Of a DNA stretch of 64,000 bases, positions 34,610 through 42,552 are shown piece by piece. Each line of letters begins with the position of its first letter. Within the stretch, counting starts at the first letter, position 1. The DNA comes from Streptomyces sp. NBC_00377 (lineage in GTDB: Bacteria; Actinomycetota; Actinomycetes; Streptomycetales; Streptomycetaceae). A model generated the notes under the pieces. That model worked only from the letters and a program-made list of their open reading frames with translations, had not been told where the DNA came from and ran no database searches. Made by a program: the position numbers and the translations under genes. The DNA lies in NCBI RefSeq assembly GCF_036075115.1, contig NZ_CP107958.1:4960001-5024000 (forward strand), given 5' to 3'.

Positions 34610-36715
34610 ATGACAGCACCCGAGTCCGCCCCCGAGGGCCTCCCGCAGAGCCCGGCGGACCTCGGCTCCGCCCTGCGCCGCGAGCGCGCCCACCACGACG
34701 CCTGCCGTGCCGCCCTCGCCGCGATGGTCGAGGGCGCCGACCTCCAGGTCGTCACCGGCGAGGACGTCTCCGCCTCCGGCGCCGACGCCGAGGTCCTGGG
34801 ATACCGGCTGCGCAGCCACGCCAAGGCCCTGCACGAACTGCCCGAGGGCCCCCTCTTCTTCGGCCGGCTGGACTTCGCGCACGGCACGGGCGGCGAGCAC
34901 GAAGGTCTCGCCCACCACATCGGCCGCCTCCGCATCAGCGAGCACCCGGCCGCCCCGCCCCTCGTCGTCGACTGGCGCGCTCCCGTTTCCCGCGCGTTCT
35001 ACCGGGCGAGCGCCCGCGACCCGCAGGGCGTGGCCGTACGGCGGCGGTTCGGCTGGGCCCCCGGCAGCCGCGGCGACTCCGCCGACCTCACCGGCCTGGA
35101 GGACGAGCACCTCGACCGGGGCGAACGCGCCGACGGGGTCGGACCCCCCGGGCACGGTGCGGCGGGGCGTCCGGGCGGCATCGTCGCCCGTGAGATCGAA
35201 CGCCCCCGCGTCGGCCCGATGCGGGACATCGCCGCGACCATCCAGCCCGAGCAGGACGACCTCGTACGCGGGGAGCTCACCGGATCGGTGTGCGTGCAGG
35301 GCGCTCCCGGCACCGGCAAGACCGCCGTGGGCCTGCACCGGGCGGCCTACCTCCTCTACACCCACCCGAGGCGCATCCAGCGCGGCGGACTGCTGATCCT
35401 CGGCCCCAACCGCACCTTCCTCTCCTACATCGCCGAGGTGCTCCCGTCCCTCGGCGAGACCGGGGTACGGCAGTCGACCCTCCACGACGAGATCGCCCGC
35501 CACCCGGTGACCGGCACGGACCCCGACCGGACGGCAGCCGTCAAGCACGACGCCCGGATGGCCGAGGTGCTGCGGCGCGCCGTGTACGGGCGGGTGGCCG
35601 CCGACCGCGCCGAGGACCTCGCCGTCCCCGACGGTTCCCACTGCTGGCGGATCGCCGGCGCCGAGCTGACGAGGATCGTCGCCGGGGTGCTCGCCGAGGA
35701 GCCGCCGTACGAGGTCGGGCGCGAGCGGGTGCGCAGCCGGATCGTGCGCCGGATCCAGGCGCAGGCCGAACGCCGGAGCGGACCGCGTCCGGGCTCCTGG
35801 ACACGCCGCGTCGAACGGTCCCGGCCGGTGAGTGCCTGTGTGGAGTCCCTGTGGCCCAAGCTGCGCCCCGAGGAGGTGCTGACACGGTTCCTGACGGACG
35901 CGGCGGAGTCGGAGCGGGCCGCCGACGGCCTCCTTGACCCCGCGGAACTGCGGGCCCTGCTCTGGCCGCGCCCGCCCCGCTCGCCCAGGTCGGCGCGCTG
36001 GTCGTCCGCCGACCTCGTCCTCCTCGACGAGATCGCCGGCCTCCTCGGCCATCCCCAGGGCTACGGCCATGTTGTCGTCGACGAGGCCCAGGACCTCTCC
36101 CCGATGGAGTGCCGGGCCGTCGCCCGCCGGGTCCCCTTCGGCTCGCTCACGGTCCTCGGCGACCTGGCGCAGGGCACCACGCCCTGGGCGGCGGCCTCCT
36201 GGCAGACGCAGATGGCGCATCTGGGCAAGCCGGACGCGACGATCGTCCCGCTGACCACGGGCTTCCGTGTCCCGGCCGCCGTTCTCGCCCTCGCGGGCCG
36301 CCTTCTCGACCGCCTCGACATCGACGTGCCCCGCGCCGACTCCCTGCGTGGGGACGGTGAACTGCGCGTCCGGCGTGCGGACGGCGACCTCCTCGGTGCG
36401 GTCGTCGCCGCCGTACGCGACGCGCTGCCCCGGGAGGGTTCGATCGGCGTCATCGCCGCGGACTCGCAGGCCGCGGAGGTCCGCGAGACCCTCACCGGCT
36501 CCGGTATCCCCGCCTCCGGCCCGGACGATCCGGCCGCCCGGGTGACGGTGGTCCCCGCGACCCTCGTCAAGGGCCTCGAGTACGACCACGTCGTCGCCGT
36601 CGAACCGGCGGCCATCGCGGAGTCGGAGCAACGGGGCCTGAACCGCCTGTACGTGGTGCTGACCCGCGCGGTCTCACGACTGGAGGTACTGCACCAGCGG
36701 GACCTGCCGTGGTGA
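34610..36715 (+). CDS. HelD/HelR-like RNA polymerase-recycling ATPase
   Basis: 701 residues of a UvrD-like superfamily 1 ATPase. The N-terminal region contains a helical hairpin (LRRERAHHDACRAALAAM). The UvrD-like core has Walker A GAPGTGKT (231-238), the DExx box VVDEAQDLSPMECR, and the C-terminal motif LNRLYVVLTRAVSRLEVL. HelD proteins clear stalled or drug-bound RNA polymerase; actinobacterial HelR confers rifamycin tolerance. Whether this copy is the rifamycin-linked class is not settled by the sequence, and I do not recognise a rifamycin-associated element upstream. Confidence 0.85.
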   Translation: MTAPESAPEGLPQSPADLGSALRRERAHHDACRAALAAMVEGADLQVVTGEDVSASGADAEVLGYRLRSHAKALHELPEGPLFFGRLDFAHGTGGEHEGLAHHIGRLRISEHPAAPPLVVDWRAPVSRAFYRASARDPQGVAVRRRFGWAPGSRGDSADLTGLEDEHLDRGERADGVGPPGHGAAGRPGGIVAREIERPRVGPMRDIAATIQPEQDDLVRGELTGSVCVQGAPGTGKTAVGLHRAAYLLYTHPRRIQRGGLLILGPNRTFLSYIAEVLPSLGETGVRQSTLHDEIARHPVTGTDPDRTAAVKHDARMAEVLRRAVYGRVAADRAEDLAVPDGSHCWRIAGAELTRIVAGVLAEEPPYEVGRERVRSRIVRRIQAQAERRSGPRPGSWTRRVERSRPVSACVESLWPKLRPEEVLTRFLTDAAESERAADGLLDPAELRALLWPRPPRSPRSARWSSADLVLLDEIAGLLGHPQGYGHVVVDEAQDLSPMECRAVARRVPFGSLTVLGDLAQGTTPWAAASWQTQMAHLGKPDATIVPLTTGFRVPAAVLALAGRLLDRLDIDVPRADSLRGDGELRVRRADGDLLGAVVAAVRDALPREGSIGVIAADSQAAEVRETLTGSGIPASGPDDPAARVTVVPATLVKGLEYDHVVAVEPAAIAESEQRGLNRLYVVLTRAVSRLEVLHQRDLPW

Positions 36716-36733
36716 CCGGCGATCCGGCGGGCG

Positions 36734-37642
36734 CTACCCCCGAGCCACCTCCCGCGTCACCCGGATGAACCCGTCCGCACCGTGCCCGCGTCCGATGACC
36801 CGCAGGACCTGGCCCTCGGCCGCGCGCAGGACGCCCGTGTCGATGCCGTGGGCTTCGGAGGTGCGGACGATGTGGTCGATGGAGGCCGCCGCCGAGGTGA
36901 TCGGGTTGCCCTCGCCCGGGAAGACGCCGGCGTCGGCGTCGGCCGCGGTCCCGTCGAAGATCGCCGGGAGGATCGCGGCGATGCCCTGCGCGTAGGGGGC
37001 GAGCTCGCGTGCGGTGATGCCCTCCGCCCGGGCCAGGGCGACGGCGTGGGCCCACCCGGCCATCGCCGTCCAGAAGACGTCGAGCAGTGCCAGGTCGTGG
37101 GCCGCCGCCCGGCCGATCTCCTCGCCGAGGTGGGTGTGAGTACCGCCCAGCGCGTCCAGCACCGGTCGGGACTCCCGGTACAGCTCGGCCGGTCCGCTGT
37201 AGAGGACCACCGCGGCCGGCGTGCCGACGGTGGGCGTCGGGGTCATGATCGCGCCGTCCAGGTACCGGACGCCGTGCCGGGCCGCCCATTGCGCGGTGTC
37301 CCGGGCGCGGGCCGGCGTGTCGGCGGACAGGTTCACGACGGTACGGCCCCGGAGCGCGGCGGCGACCGGCTGCCGGCGCAGGATCGCGTCGGCGGCGTCG
37401 TAGTCCCGCACGCACACCACGATCAGCCCACTCGCGCCGACGGCTTCCTCCGCCGTGCGCGCCGCCGTGGCTCCACGCCGGGCCGGCTCAACCGCCCGGC
37501 CCGGGGTCCGGTTCCACACAGTGGTCCGCATGCCCGCGTCCACGAACGCTCCGGCGAGGGCACGGCCCATGGGCCCCAGCCCGAGGACGGTCACGGCGGC
37601 GGGGGCGGAGGTCGGGACGGGGGCGGAATTCGATGCGGTCAT
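36734..37642 (-). CDS. Imine reductase-type NADPH oxidoreductase
   Basis: 302 residues from ATG 37642 with AGGAG upstream. The Rossmann domain has VLGLGPMGRALAGAFVDAG and NRTPGRA for NADPH binding. The long inter-domain helix carries D183 in HDLALLDVFW, where imine reductases hold a catalytic Asp or Tyr. The segment YLDGAIMTPTPTVGTPAAV is typical of that class within the beta-hydroxyacid dehydrogenase superfamily. It is divergent from a hxlR-type gene 57 bp away and probably controlled by it. The substrate is a cyclic or secondary imine by analogy only. Confidence 0.87.
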   Translation of the reverse strand: MTASNSAPVPTSAPAAVTVLGLGPMGRALAGAFVDAGMRTTVWNRTPGRAVEPARRGATAARTAEEAVGASGLIVVCVRDYDAADAILRRQPVAAALRGRTVVNLSADTPARARDTAQWAARHGVRYLDGAIMTPTPTVGTPAAVVLYSGPAELYRESRPVLDALGGTHTHLGEEIGRAAAHDLALLDVFWTAMAGWAHAVALARAEGITARELAPYAQGIAAILPAIFDGTAADADAGVFPGEGNPITSAAASIDHIVRTSEAHGIDTGVLRAAEGQVLRVIGRGHGADGFIRVTREVARG

Positions 37643-37673
37643 GACGCAACTCCTTTACTGTGATGATTAGTTG

Positions 37674-37683
37674 GGCAATTGCC
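37674..37683. promoter_or_regulatory. Palindrome between imine reductase and HxlR genes
   Basis: GGCAATTGCC, a perfect 10-bp palindrome, lies in the 57-bp divergent promoter region and is a candidate HxlR operator. Confidence 0.5.
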
Positions 37684-37699
37684 GATAAAAGGGGTGCGA

Positions 37700-38059
37700 G
37701 TGACCAGTAAGCGTGCCAAGGGTCTGTACGCCTGCGGACTGTCCGCCGCGCTCGCCGTCATCGACGGCAAGTGGAAGACGGGTCTGCTCTGCTACCTGGA
37801 GCTCGGCCCGCACCGGCCCGCCGAACTGCGCCGCCGGCTACCGGGACTCAGTGAGAAGGTGCTGACCCAGGCGCTGCGCGAGATGGAGACGGACGGGTTG
37901 GTGCACCGCGAGGTGCATGACGTCCTCCCGCCGAAGACCGTCTACTCCCTGACCCCCTTCGGCCTCGAACTCGCCGAGGCGCTCGCCCCCCTCACCGACT
38001 GGGGCGACCGTCGCCTCGGACGTCTGACCACCTCCTGGCGGTCCGCCGACCCGGCCTGA
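37700..38059 (+). CDS. HxlR-family transcriptional regulator
   Basis: 119 residues from GTG 37700, chosen because AAAAGGGG lies at the right distance; GTG 37694 is the alternative. The HxlR signature is ACGLSAALAVIDGKWKTGLL, then LPGLSEKVLTQALREMETDGLV and KTVYSLTPFGLEL. The Cys near the N-terminus corresponds to the redox- or electrophile-sensing Cys of HypR and YodB type regulators. It is likely a repressor of itself and the imine reductase. Confidence 0.88.
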   Translation: MTSKRAKGLYACGLSAALAVIDGKWKTGLLCYLELGPHRPAELRRRLPGLSEKVLTQALREMETDGLVHREVHDVLPPKTVYSLTPFGLELAEALAPLTDWGDRRLGRLTTSWRSADPA

Positions 38060-38202
38060 TCACCCCCCGGTCGTCCGTGATCAGCCTCGCCGCAGGGCGG
38101 CACCCTGCCAAGTACGCACAAAAAAGTGGGGATCGGGGGGCCGGGGGGCCGGTGTGGGCGGGCACCGACGGCCGCCTCGCGGCGGAAGAGTGGCATGACA
38201 CA

Positions 38203-38228
38203 CTATTGCAAGCAGGTGCTTGCAATAG
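38203..38228. promoter_or_regulatory. 26-bp perfect palindrome upstream of the XRE regulator
   Basis: Twelve-base arms (38203-38214 and 38217-38228; arm CTATTGCAAGCA) flank GG with no mismatch. The site ends 28 bp before the ATG and overlaps any promoter there. The TTGCAA within it could double as a -35. Confidence 0.75.
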
Positions 38229-38255
38229 TTAGCAACGCTGGTGCACAGTGGAGGC

Positions 38256-38687
38256 ATGGCATCGCTCAACGTCGGCAATCTCGGTGAGTACCTGCGCGAG
38301 CAGCGGCGCAACGCGCAGCTGTCGCTCCGGCAGCTCGCCGACGCCGCCGGCGTGTCCAATCCGTACCTGAGCCAGATCGAGCGCGGGCTGCGCAAGCCGA
38401 GCGCGGAGGTGCTCCAGCAGGTCGCCAAGGCGCTGCGGATCTCCGCCGAGACGCTGTACGTGCGAGCCGGCATCCTCGACGCGGAACGGGACGGGGAGGA
38501 ACCCCGGAAGGACGGCGCGACCCGCGCGGTCGTCCTCGCCGACCCCTCGCTGACCGAGCAGCAGAAGCAGGTGCTGCTCCAGATCTACGAGTCCTTCCGC
38601 AAGGAGAACGGATTCGTGGACGGCGACGGTACGGCGGGCCGGAAGAACCACGAGAGCGACACCGATCCGCAGCAGACGGCCGGTTGA
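38256..38687 (+). CDS. XRE-family regulator, Rv0474-like
   Basis: 143 residues from ATG 38256 (MASLNVGNLG). The GGAGG is only 2 bp from it, so GTG 38241, leaderless, is an alternative start. The helix-turn-helix is LREQRRNAQLSLRQLADAAG then SNPYLSQIERGLRKPS. The C-terminal part is charged (SLTEQQKQVLLQIYESFRKE). The gene is followed by HbhA-like and DUF2516 genes, the same order as mycobacterial Rv0474-Rv0475-Rv0476. It probably binds the 26-bp palindrome just upstream. Confidence 0.82.
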   Translation: MASLNVGNLGEYLREQRRNAQLSLRQLADAAGVSNPYLSQIERGLRKPSAEVLQQVAKALRISAETLYVRAGILDAERDGEEPRKDGATRAVVLADPSLTEQQKQVLLQIYESFRKENGFVDGDGTAGRKNHESDTDPQQTAG

Positions 38688-38773
38688 CCGGACCAGGGGA
38701 CCGGCCGCCCCGCTGCGGACCTGCACGACCCTCAGCCGAAAACGACGTATGTGAATCCGGGAGGATCTTCACC

Positions 38774-39454
38774 ATGGCCATTACCGACGACCTGCGCAAG
38801 ACCTTCAGCGACCCGACTCCGTTCTACTTCGCCGCGGGCACCGCCGATCTGGCCCTCCAGCAGGCGAAGAAGGTGCCGGGTCTGGTGGAGCAGCTGCGCA
38901 CCGAGGCCCCGGCCCGTTTCGAGGCCGTCCGCAACACCGACCCCAAGGTCGTGCAGGAGAAGGCCGGCGCCCGCGCCAAGGAGGCGACCGCCAAGGCCAA
39001 GGAGGCGCAGGAGACCCTCCAGACCAAGGTCACCGACTTCATCAGCAGCCTCGACGGGGACATCAAGAAGATCGGCAGCACCCTCGACGCCGACCTGAAG
39101 AAGTTCGGCGAGTCCGCCCAGGACCTCGCGCTGCGCGGTGTCGGCGTCGCCGCCGAGTACGCGGTCAAGGCCCGTGAGGCGTACGAGAAGGTCGCCGAGC
39201 ACGGCGAGCAGGCCGTGCGGACCTGGCGCGGCGAGGCCGCCGAGGAGATCGAGGAGCTCGCCATCGCGGTCGAGCCCAGCGCCGAGCCGAAGACCGAGCC
39301 CGTGGTCCAGCCGGCCGGGACCAGGGAGGAGCCGAAGCCCGCTCCCGCCGCGGCACAGGCCCAGCCCACCGCGGTGAAGAAGCCCGTCGCCAAGAAGGCT
39401 CCGGTCCGCAAGCCCGCCGTCGCCCCGAAGAAGACCACGCCGCCGGCCAAGTGA
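38774..39454 (+). CDS. HbhA-like helical protein with Lys/Pro/Ala-rich tail
   Basis: 226 residues from ATG 38774. Residues ~1-160 are amphipathic helices with coiled-coil character (KEATAKAKEAQETLQTKVTD, ISSLDGDIKKIGSTL). The C-terminal ~55 residues are Lys/Pro/Ala-rich (KKPVAKKAPVRKPAVAPKK), which in mycobacterial HbhA binds heparan sulfate. No signal peptide is visible, as in HbhA. In a non-pathogen the tail may bind surface polymers, lipids or nucleic acid. The order with the XRE regulator and DUF2516 supports the assignment. Confidence 0.8.
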   Translation: MAITDDLRKTFSDPTPFYFAAGTADLALQQAKKVPGLVEQLRTEAPARFEAVRNTDPKVVQEKAGARAKEATAKAKEAQETLQTKVTDFISSLDGDIKKIGSTLDADLKKFGESAQDLALRGVGVAAEYAVKAREAYEKVAEHGEQAVRTWRGEAAEEIEELAIAVEPSAEPKTEPVVQPAGTREEPKPAPAAAQAQPTAVKKPVAKKAPVRKPAVAPKKTTPPAK

Positions 39455-39605
39455 GACCGAGAGCCGGTACGCACACGGCGCACGAGGACATACGGTCACG
39501 GGCCGGGCACTCATGGGGTGCCCGGCCCGTTGTGCGGGTAGCGGGCGGGCGGTTGCGGGTACGGTGACCGCGTAAGGACGAGCGAGTCGAATCGCGTCGA
39601 GTCGG

Positions 39606-39962
39606 GTGGTGGACGTTGTGCTGATCCAAGGCTTCGCCGGGCTGCTGTGGCTGCTCTACCTCGCCATGCTGGTCCTCGCCGTGGTGGCGCTGGTGATGGC
39701 CGCTCTGTTCCGCGACGACGCCTACCGGGCCGCCGACAAGCAGAACAAGGGCTTCTGGCTGATCATCCTCGGCATCGCGGTGGCGGTGAACCTCCTGGTG
39801 CCGATGCTCTTCCTCCAGCTCGCGGGACTCGTCGCCACGATCGTCTTCTTCGTCGACGTCCGACCCGCGCTGCGCCAGGTCGGCGGTGGCGGCGGCTGGG
39901 GCCGCAGGCGCGGCGGCAGCAGCAGCGACGGCCCGTACGGGCCGTACAACGGCGGCCGGTAG
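39606..39962 (+). CDS. DUF2516 membrane protein
   Basis: 118 residues from GTG 39606 (GTG 39609 is an alternative). Three hydrophobic segments (LLWLLYLAMLVLAVVALVMA, FWLIILGIAVAVNLLVPMLF, LVATIVFFVDV) are followed by a Gly/Arg-rich tail GGGGGWGRRRGGSSSD. The family is DUF2516, found beside HbhA in actinobacteria (Rv0476). The 3' end has been amplified in the repeats downstream. Confidence 0.8.
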   Translation: MVDVVLIQGFAGLLWLLYLAMLVLAVVALVMAALFRDDAYRAADKQNKGFWLIILGIAVAVNLLVPMLFLQLAGLVATIVFFVDVRPALRQVGGGGGWGRRRGGSSSDGPYGPYNGGR

Positions 39963-40480
39963 AACGCACGGGCCAGCGGCGCCGCGTACCTGCGGCGCCG
40001 CGTGCGCTGACGGCGCAGACGCGGTGGCGGCCGTACGGGCCCTACAGCGGTGGCTGCTGGAGTGCATCCGGCCTGCGGGACAGGGCGCTTGAGGCGCAGA
40101 TGCGGCTCGTGCGACGGAGGCCGGTGGAACGCACTGGCCTACGGTGCGGCGGGCTGGTGGGTGCCGAGGCCGCGGACGTGGCGGCAGCAGCGACGGTGGC
40201 CCGTGCGGGCCCTACAGGGGTGGCTGCTGGAGCGCATCTGGCCTGCGGGTTTACAGGGCGCTTGAGGCGCAGGTGCGGCCCGTGCAACGGGGCCGCTGGC
40301 ACTGGCTGGCCTACGGTGCTGCGGGCTCGTGGGTGCCGAGGCCGCGGACGCGGCAGTAGCCGCAGGGGCGGCCCGTGCGGGTACTGCCGTCGGCGGCCGG
40401 TGGAACGCACCGGCCCGCGGCCCGTCGGCCGCAGCGCCGCAGGTGCTGTCGGTGCCCGGCCTCACAGGTCGGCCGGTGTG
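39890..40480 (+). repeat. Degenerate tandem copies of the DUF2516 gene's 3' end
   Basis: The 536-bp gap after the DUF2516 gene has no credible gene. It repeats, with drift, the last ~80 bp of that gene: GGCGGCAGCAGCGACGG, then GTACGGGCC or GTGCGGGCC, then CTACA, and GCCGGTGGAACGCAC, at least three times with a period near 150-180 bp. Internal stretches such as GCGCTTGAGGCGCAG also recur (from 40086 and 40258). It looks like decayed duplications rather than coding sequence. Confidence 0.65.
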
Positions 40481-40498
40481 CCCGGCGCCGGGCTGCGG

Positions 40499-42013
40499 CT
40501 AGGGAACCGGGATCCGGTCCAGCAGCACCACGGCCACGTCGTCCGTCAGCTCGCCCCCGTTGAGCTCACGCACCTCGTTCACCGCCGCCCGCAGCAACGC
40601 CTCGCCGCGCAACCCCTCGGAGAGCTGGCGGCGGATCATCTCCACCATGCCGTCCTGGCCCAGCCGCTCCCGGCCTTCACCGATCCGCCCCTCGATCAGG
40701 CCGTCGGTGTACAGCATCAGGCTCCACTCGGCGCCCAGCTCGACCTGCATCCGCGGCCAGCGGGCGCCCGGCAGCAGGCCGAGCGCCGGGCCGTTGTTGT
40801 CGAACGGCAGCAGGCGCGCGGGCCGGTCCGGGCGGGCGATCAGCGGCGCCGGGTGGCCGGCCAGACACAGGCCTGCCCGGCGTCCGTCGGGCGCGATGTC
40901 CACCGTGCACAGCGTCGCGAAGATCTCGTCGTCGTCGCGCTCGTGCTCCAGTACCTGCTGAAGGGTGTTCAGCAGTTCGTCCCCGCACAGGCCCGCCAGG
41001 GTCAGTGCCCGCCAGGCGATGCGCAGCTCCACGCCGAGCGCCGCCTCGTCCGGGCCGTGTCCGCAGACGTCGCCGATCATGGCGTGCACGGTGCCGTCGG
41101 GCGTGCGGACGGTGTCGTAGAAGTCGCCGCCGAGCAGCGCGCGCGAGCGGCCGGGACGGTAGCGGGCGGCGAAACGCAGCGGGGAGCCCTCCAGGAGGGG
41201 CGTGGGCAGCAGGCCGCGCTCCAGGCGGGCGTTCTCCTGCGCGCGCAGCTTGCCCTCGGCGAGTCGTCGCTCGGCCGTGTCGGAACGTTTCCTCTCCACC
41301 GCGTAGCGGATCGCGCGGCTCAGCAGCCGCCCGTCCAGCTCGTCCTTGTAGAGGTAGTCCTGGGCGCCGACGCGTACCGCCTCGGCGCCGCGCTCGGCGT
41401 CTCCGGACGCGGTGAGCGCGAGCACCGCGTGCCGGGGCGCGAGCCGGAGCACGTGTCGCAGGACGGCGAGCTCGTCGTCGGCCTCGCCCGCCTTGCCGGG
41501 CGCCGGCAGCGCGAGGTCCAGCAGGATGCAGTGGACGTCGTGGGTCAGCAGCCGCTCGGCCTCGGTGAGGTTGCGGGCGGTGCGCACGCGGATCGGCCTG
41601 CCGTCCGCGTCGAGCAGATCGTGCACGATCGGCGCGGCCGTGGGGTCGTCCTCGATCAGCAGCAGAGTGAGGGTGGTGGGGGCGGTGCCCGCACCGGTGG
41701 TGCCCACCGCTGCGGCGCTCGCGCCCGCAGGGCTCACCCCGGTGGCGCTCAGCCCGCCGGAGCTCACGCCGGTGGTGCTCACGCCGGTGGTGCTCACGCC
41801 GGTGGTGCTCACGCCGTGATGGACGCCGCCGGCGGGCGTGGCGTTGAGCGCGGTGCGGTGCTCGTTGTCGTCAGGCACGGTGTTGTTCTCGGCCGTCGTC
41901 GCCTCGTTGCGAACGGCTTCCTTCTTGGAGGGGCCGCCGACTGCGGGCGCGGCCTGCGCCTGACCACTCTCCACGGCCGGGATCGCTCGCTGCCGCGGTA
42001 CGGGTACGGGCAT
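40499..42013 (-). CDS. Response-regulator/PP2C phosphatase fusion
   Basis: 504 residues from ATG 42013. A disordered Ser/Thr/Gly-rich start (1-~115) includes four STTGV-type units encoded by a 15-bp repeat. The receiver domain (~118-230) has LLLIEDDPT, phospho-acceptor Asp in CILLDLALP, LALTAS and Lys in YLYKDE. The SpoIIE-like PP2C domain (~270-500) has GGDFYD, IGDVCGHGPDEA, YTDGLIEGR and TDDVAVVLL. Such proteins dephosphorylate anti-anti-sigma factors in partner-switching. No sigma, anti-sigma or STAS gene is adjacent. Confidence 0.9.
   Translation of the reverse strand: MPVPVPRQRAIPAVESGQAQAAPAVGGPSKKEAVRNEATTAENNTVPDDNEHRTALNATPAGGVHHGVSTTGVSTTGVSTTGVSSGGLSATGVSPAGASAAAVGTTGAGTAPTTLTLLLIEDDPTAAPIVHDLLDADGRPIRVRTARNLTEAERLLTHDVHCILLDLALPAPGKAGEADDELAVLRHVLRLAPRHAVLALTASGDAERGAEAVRVGAQDYLYKDELDGRLLSRAIRYAVERKRSDTAERRLAEGKLRAQENARLERGLLPTPLLEGSPLRFAARYRPGRSRALLGGDFYDTVRTPDGTVHAMIGDVCGHGPDEAALGVELRIAWRALTLAGLCGDELLNTLQQVLEHERDDDEIFATLCTVDIAPDGRRAGLCLAGHPAPLIARPDRPARLLPFDNNGPALGLLPGARWPRMQVELGAEWSLMLYTDGLIEGRIGEGRERLGQDGMVEMIRRQLSEGLRGEALLRAAVNEVRELNGGELTDDVAVVLLDRIPVP
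41756..41816. repeat. 15-bp tandem repeat in the receiver-PP2C gene
   Basis: GCTCACGCCGGTGGT is repeated about four times in frame, giving variable Ser-Thr-Thr-Gly-Val units ahead of the receiver domain. Because 15 is a multiple of 3, copy changes would not shift the frame. Confidence 0.8.
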
Positions 42014-42380
42014 CGTCCTGGTTCCTTCCCTCCCCCCGAGGGCATGGCGGGGACGAGGGACCTCGACCCACCGACGGGGACCATAGCGGCAGAAGGCGCC
42101 GCAACGGAATGGTGTGCGGCAGGCCGCTTGATCTCTGGCCACTGTCATATGCCGCGTTCTGTACCGCAATTGGGCAGGGTGGGTGTGTCGCGAGGATGAC
42201 GAACATCACGTCCGCACGGAGTTTGATGACGGGGGCGAGGTGCCGTGTGTCACGCGGTGGCCCTCACCGGCGAGGCCGCCCCGACGGCGGCCGCCGGACG
42301 GGCCGCCGACGGATGCCTTCGACCGGCCCGACGAATACGGCTGCGGATGCACCGGCAGGCCGCCCCGCCGATCCGCCGGG

Positions 42381-42467
42381 CCCGTCGCCGGAACGACGCC
42401 CGGCCCGTCGCCGGAACGACGCCCGGCCCGTCGCCGGAACGACGCCCGGCCCGTCGCCGGAACGACG
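42381..42467. repeat. Tandem 23-bp repeats upstream of the receiver-PP2C gene
   Basis: CCCGTCGCCGGAACGACGCC plus CGG repeats about 3.8 times without mismatch in the 539-bp gap between the NlpC/P60 stop (42553) and the receiver-PP2C start. The rest of the gap shows no gene with a good start. The repeats lie 370-450 bp from the phosphatase start, so they are more likely in the NlpC/P60 3' region than in a promoter. Confidence 0.8.
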
Positions 42468-42552
42468 CGTCCGGCCCGTCACCGGACCGGTCGCCGCCCC
42501 TCGGACCGCTGCTGGACTCCCGTCGGACCGCTCCCCGCGCATCCGTCGCGTC

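Noticed and set aside
42381..42467. CRISPR or clustered operator array from the 23-bp repeats
   Set aside because: Copies are directly abutting without spacers and are not palindromic.
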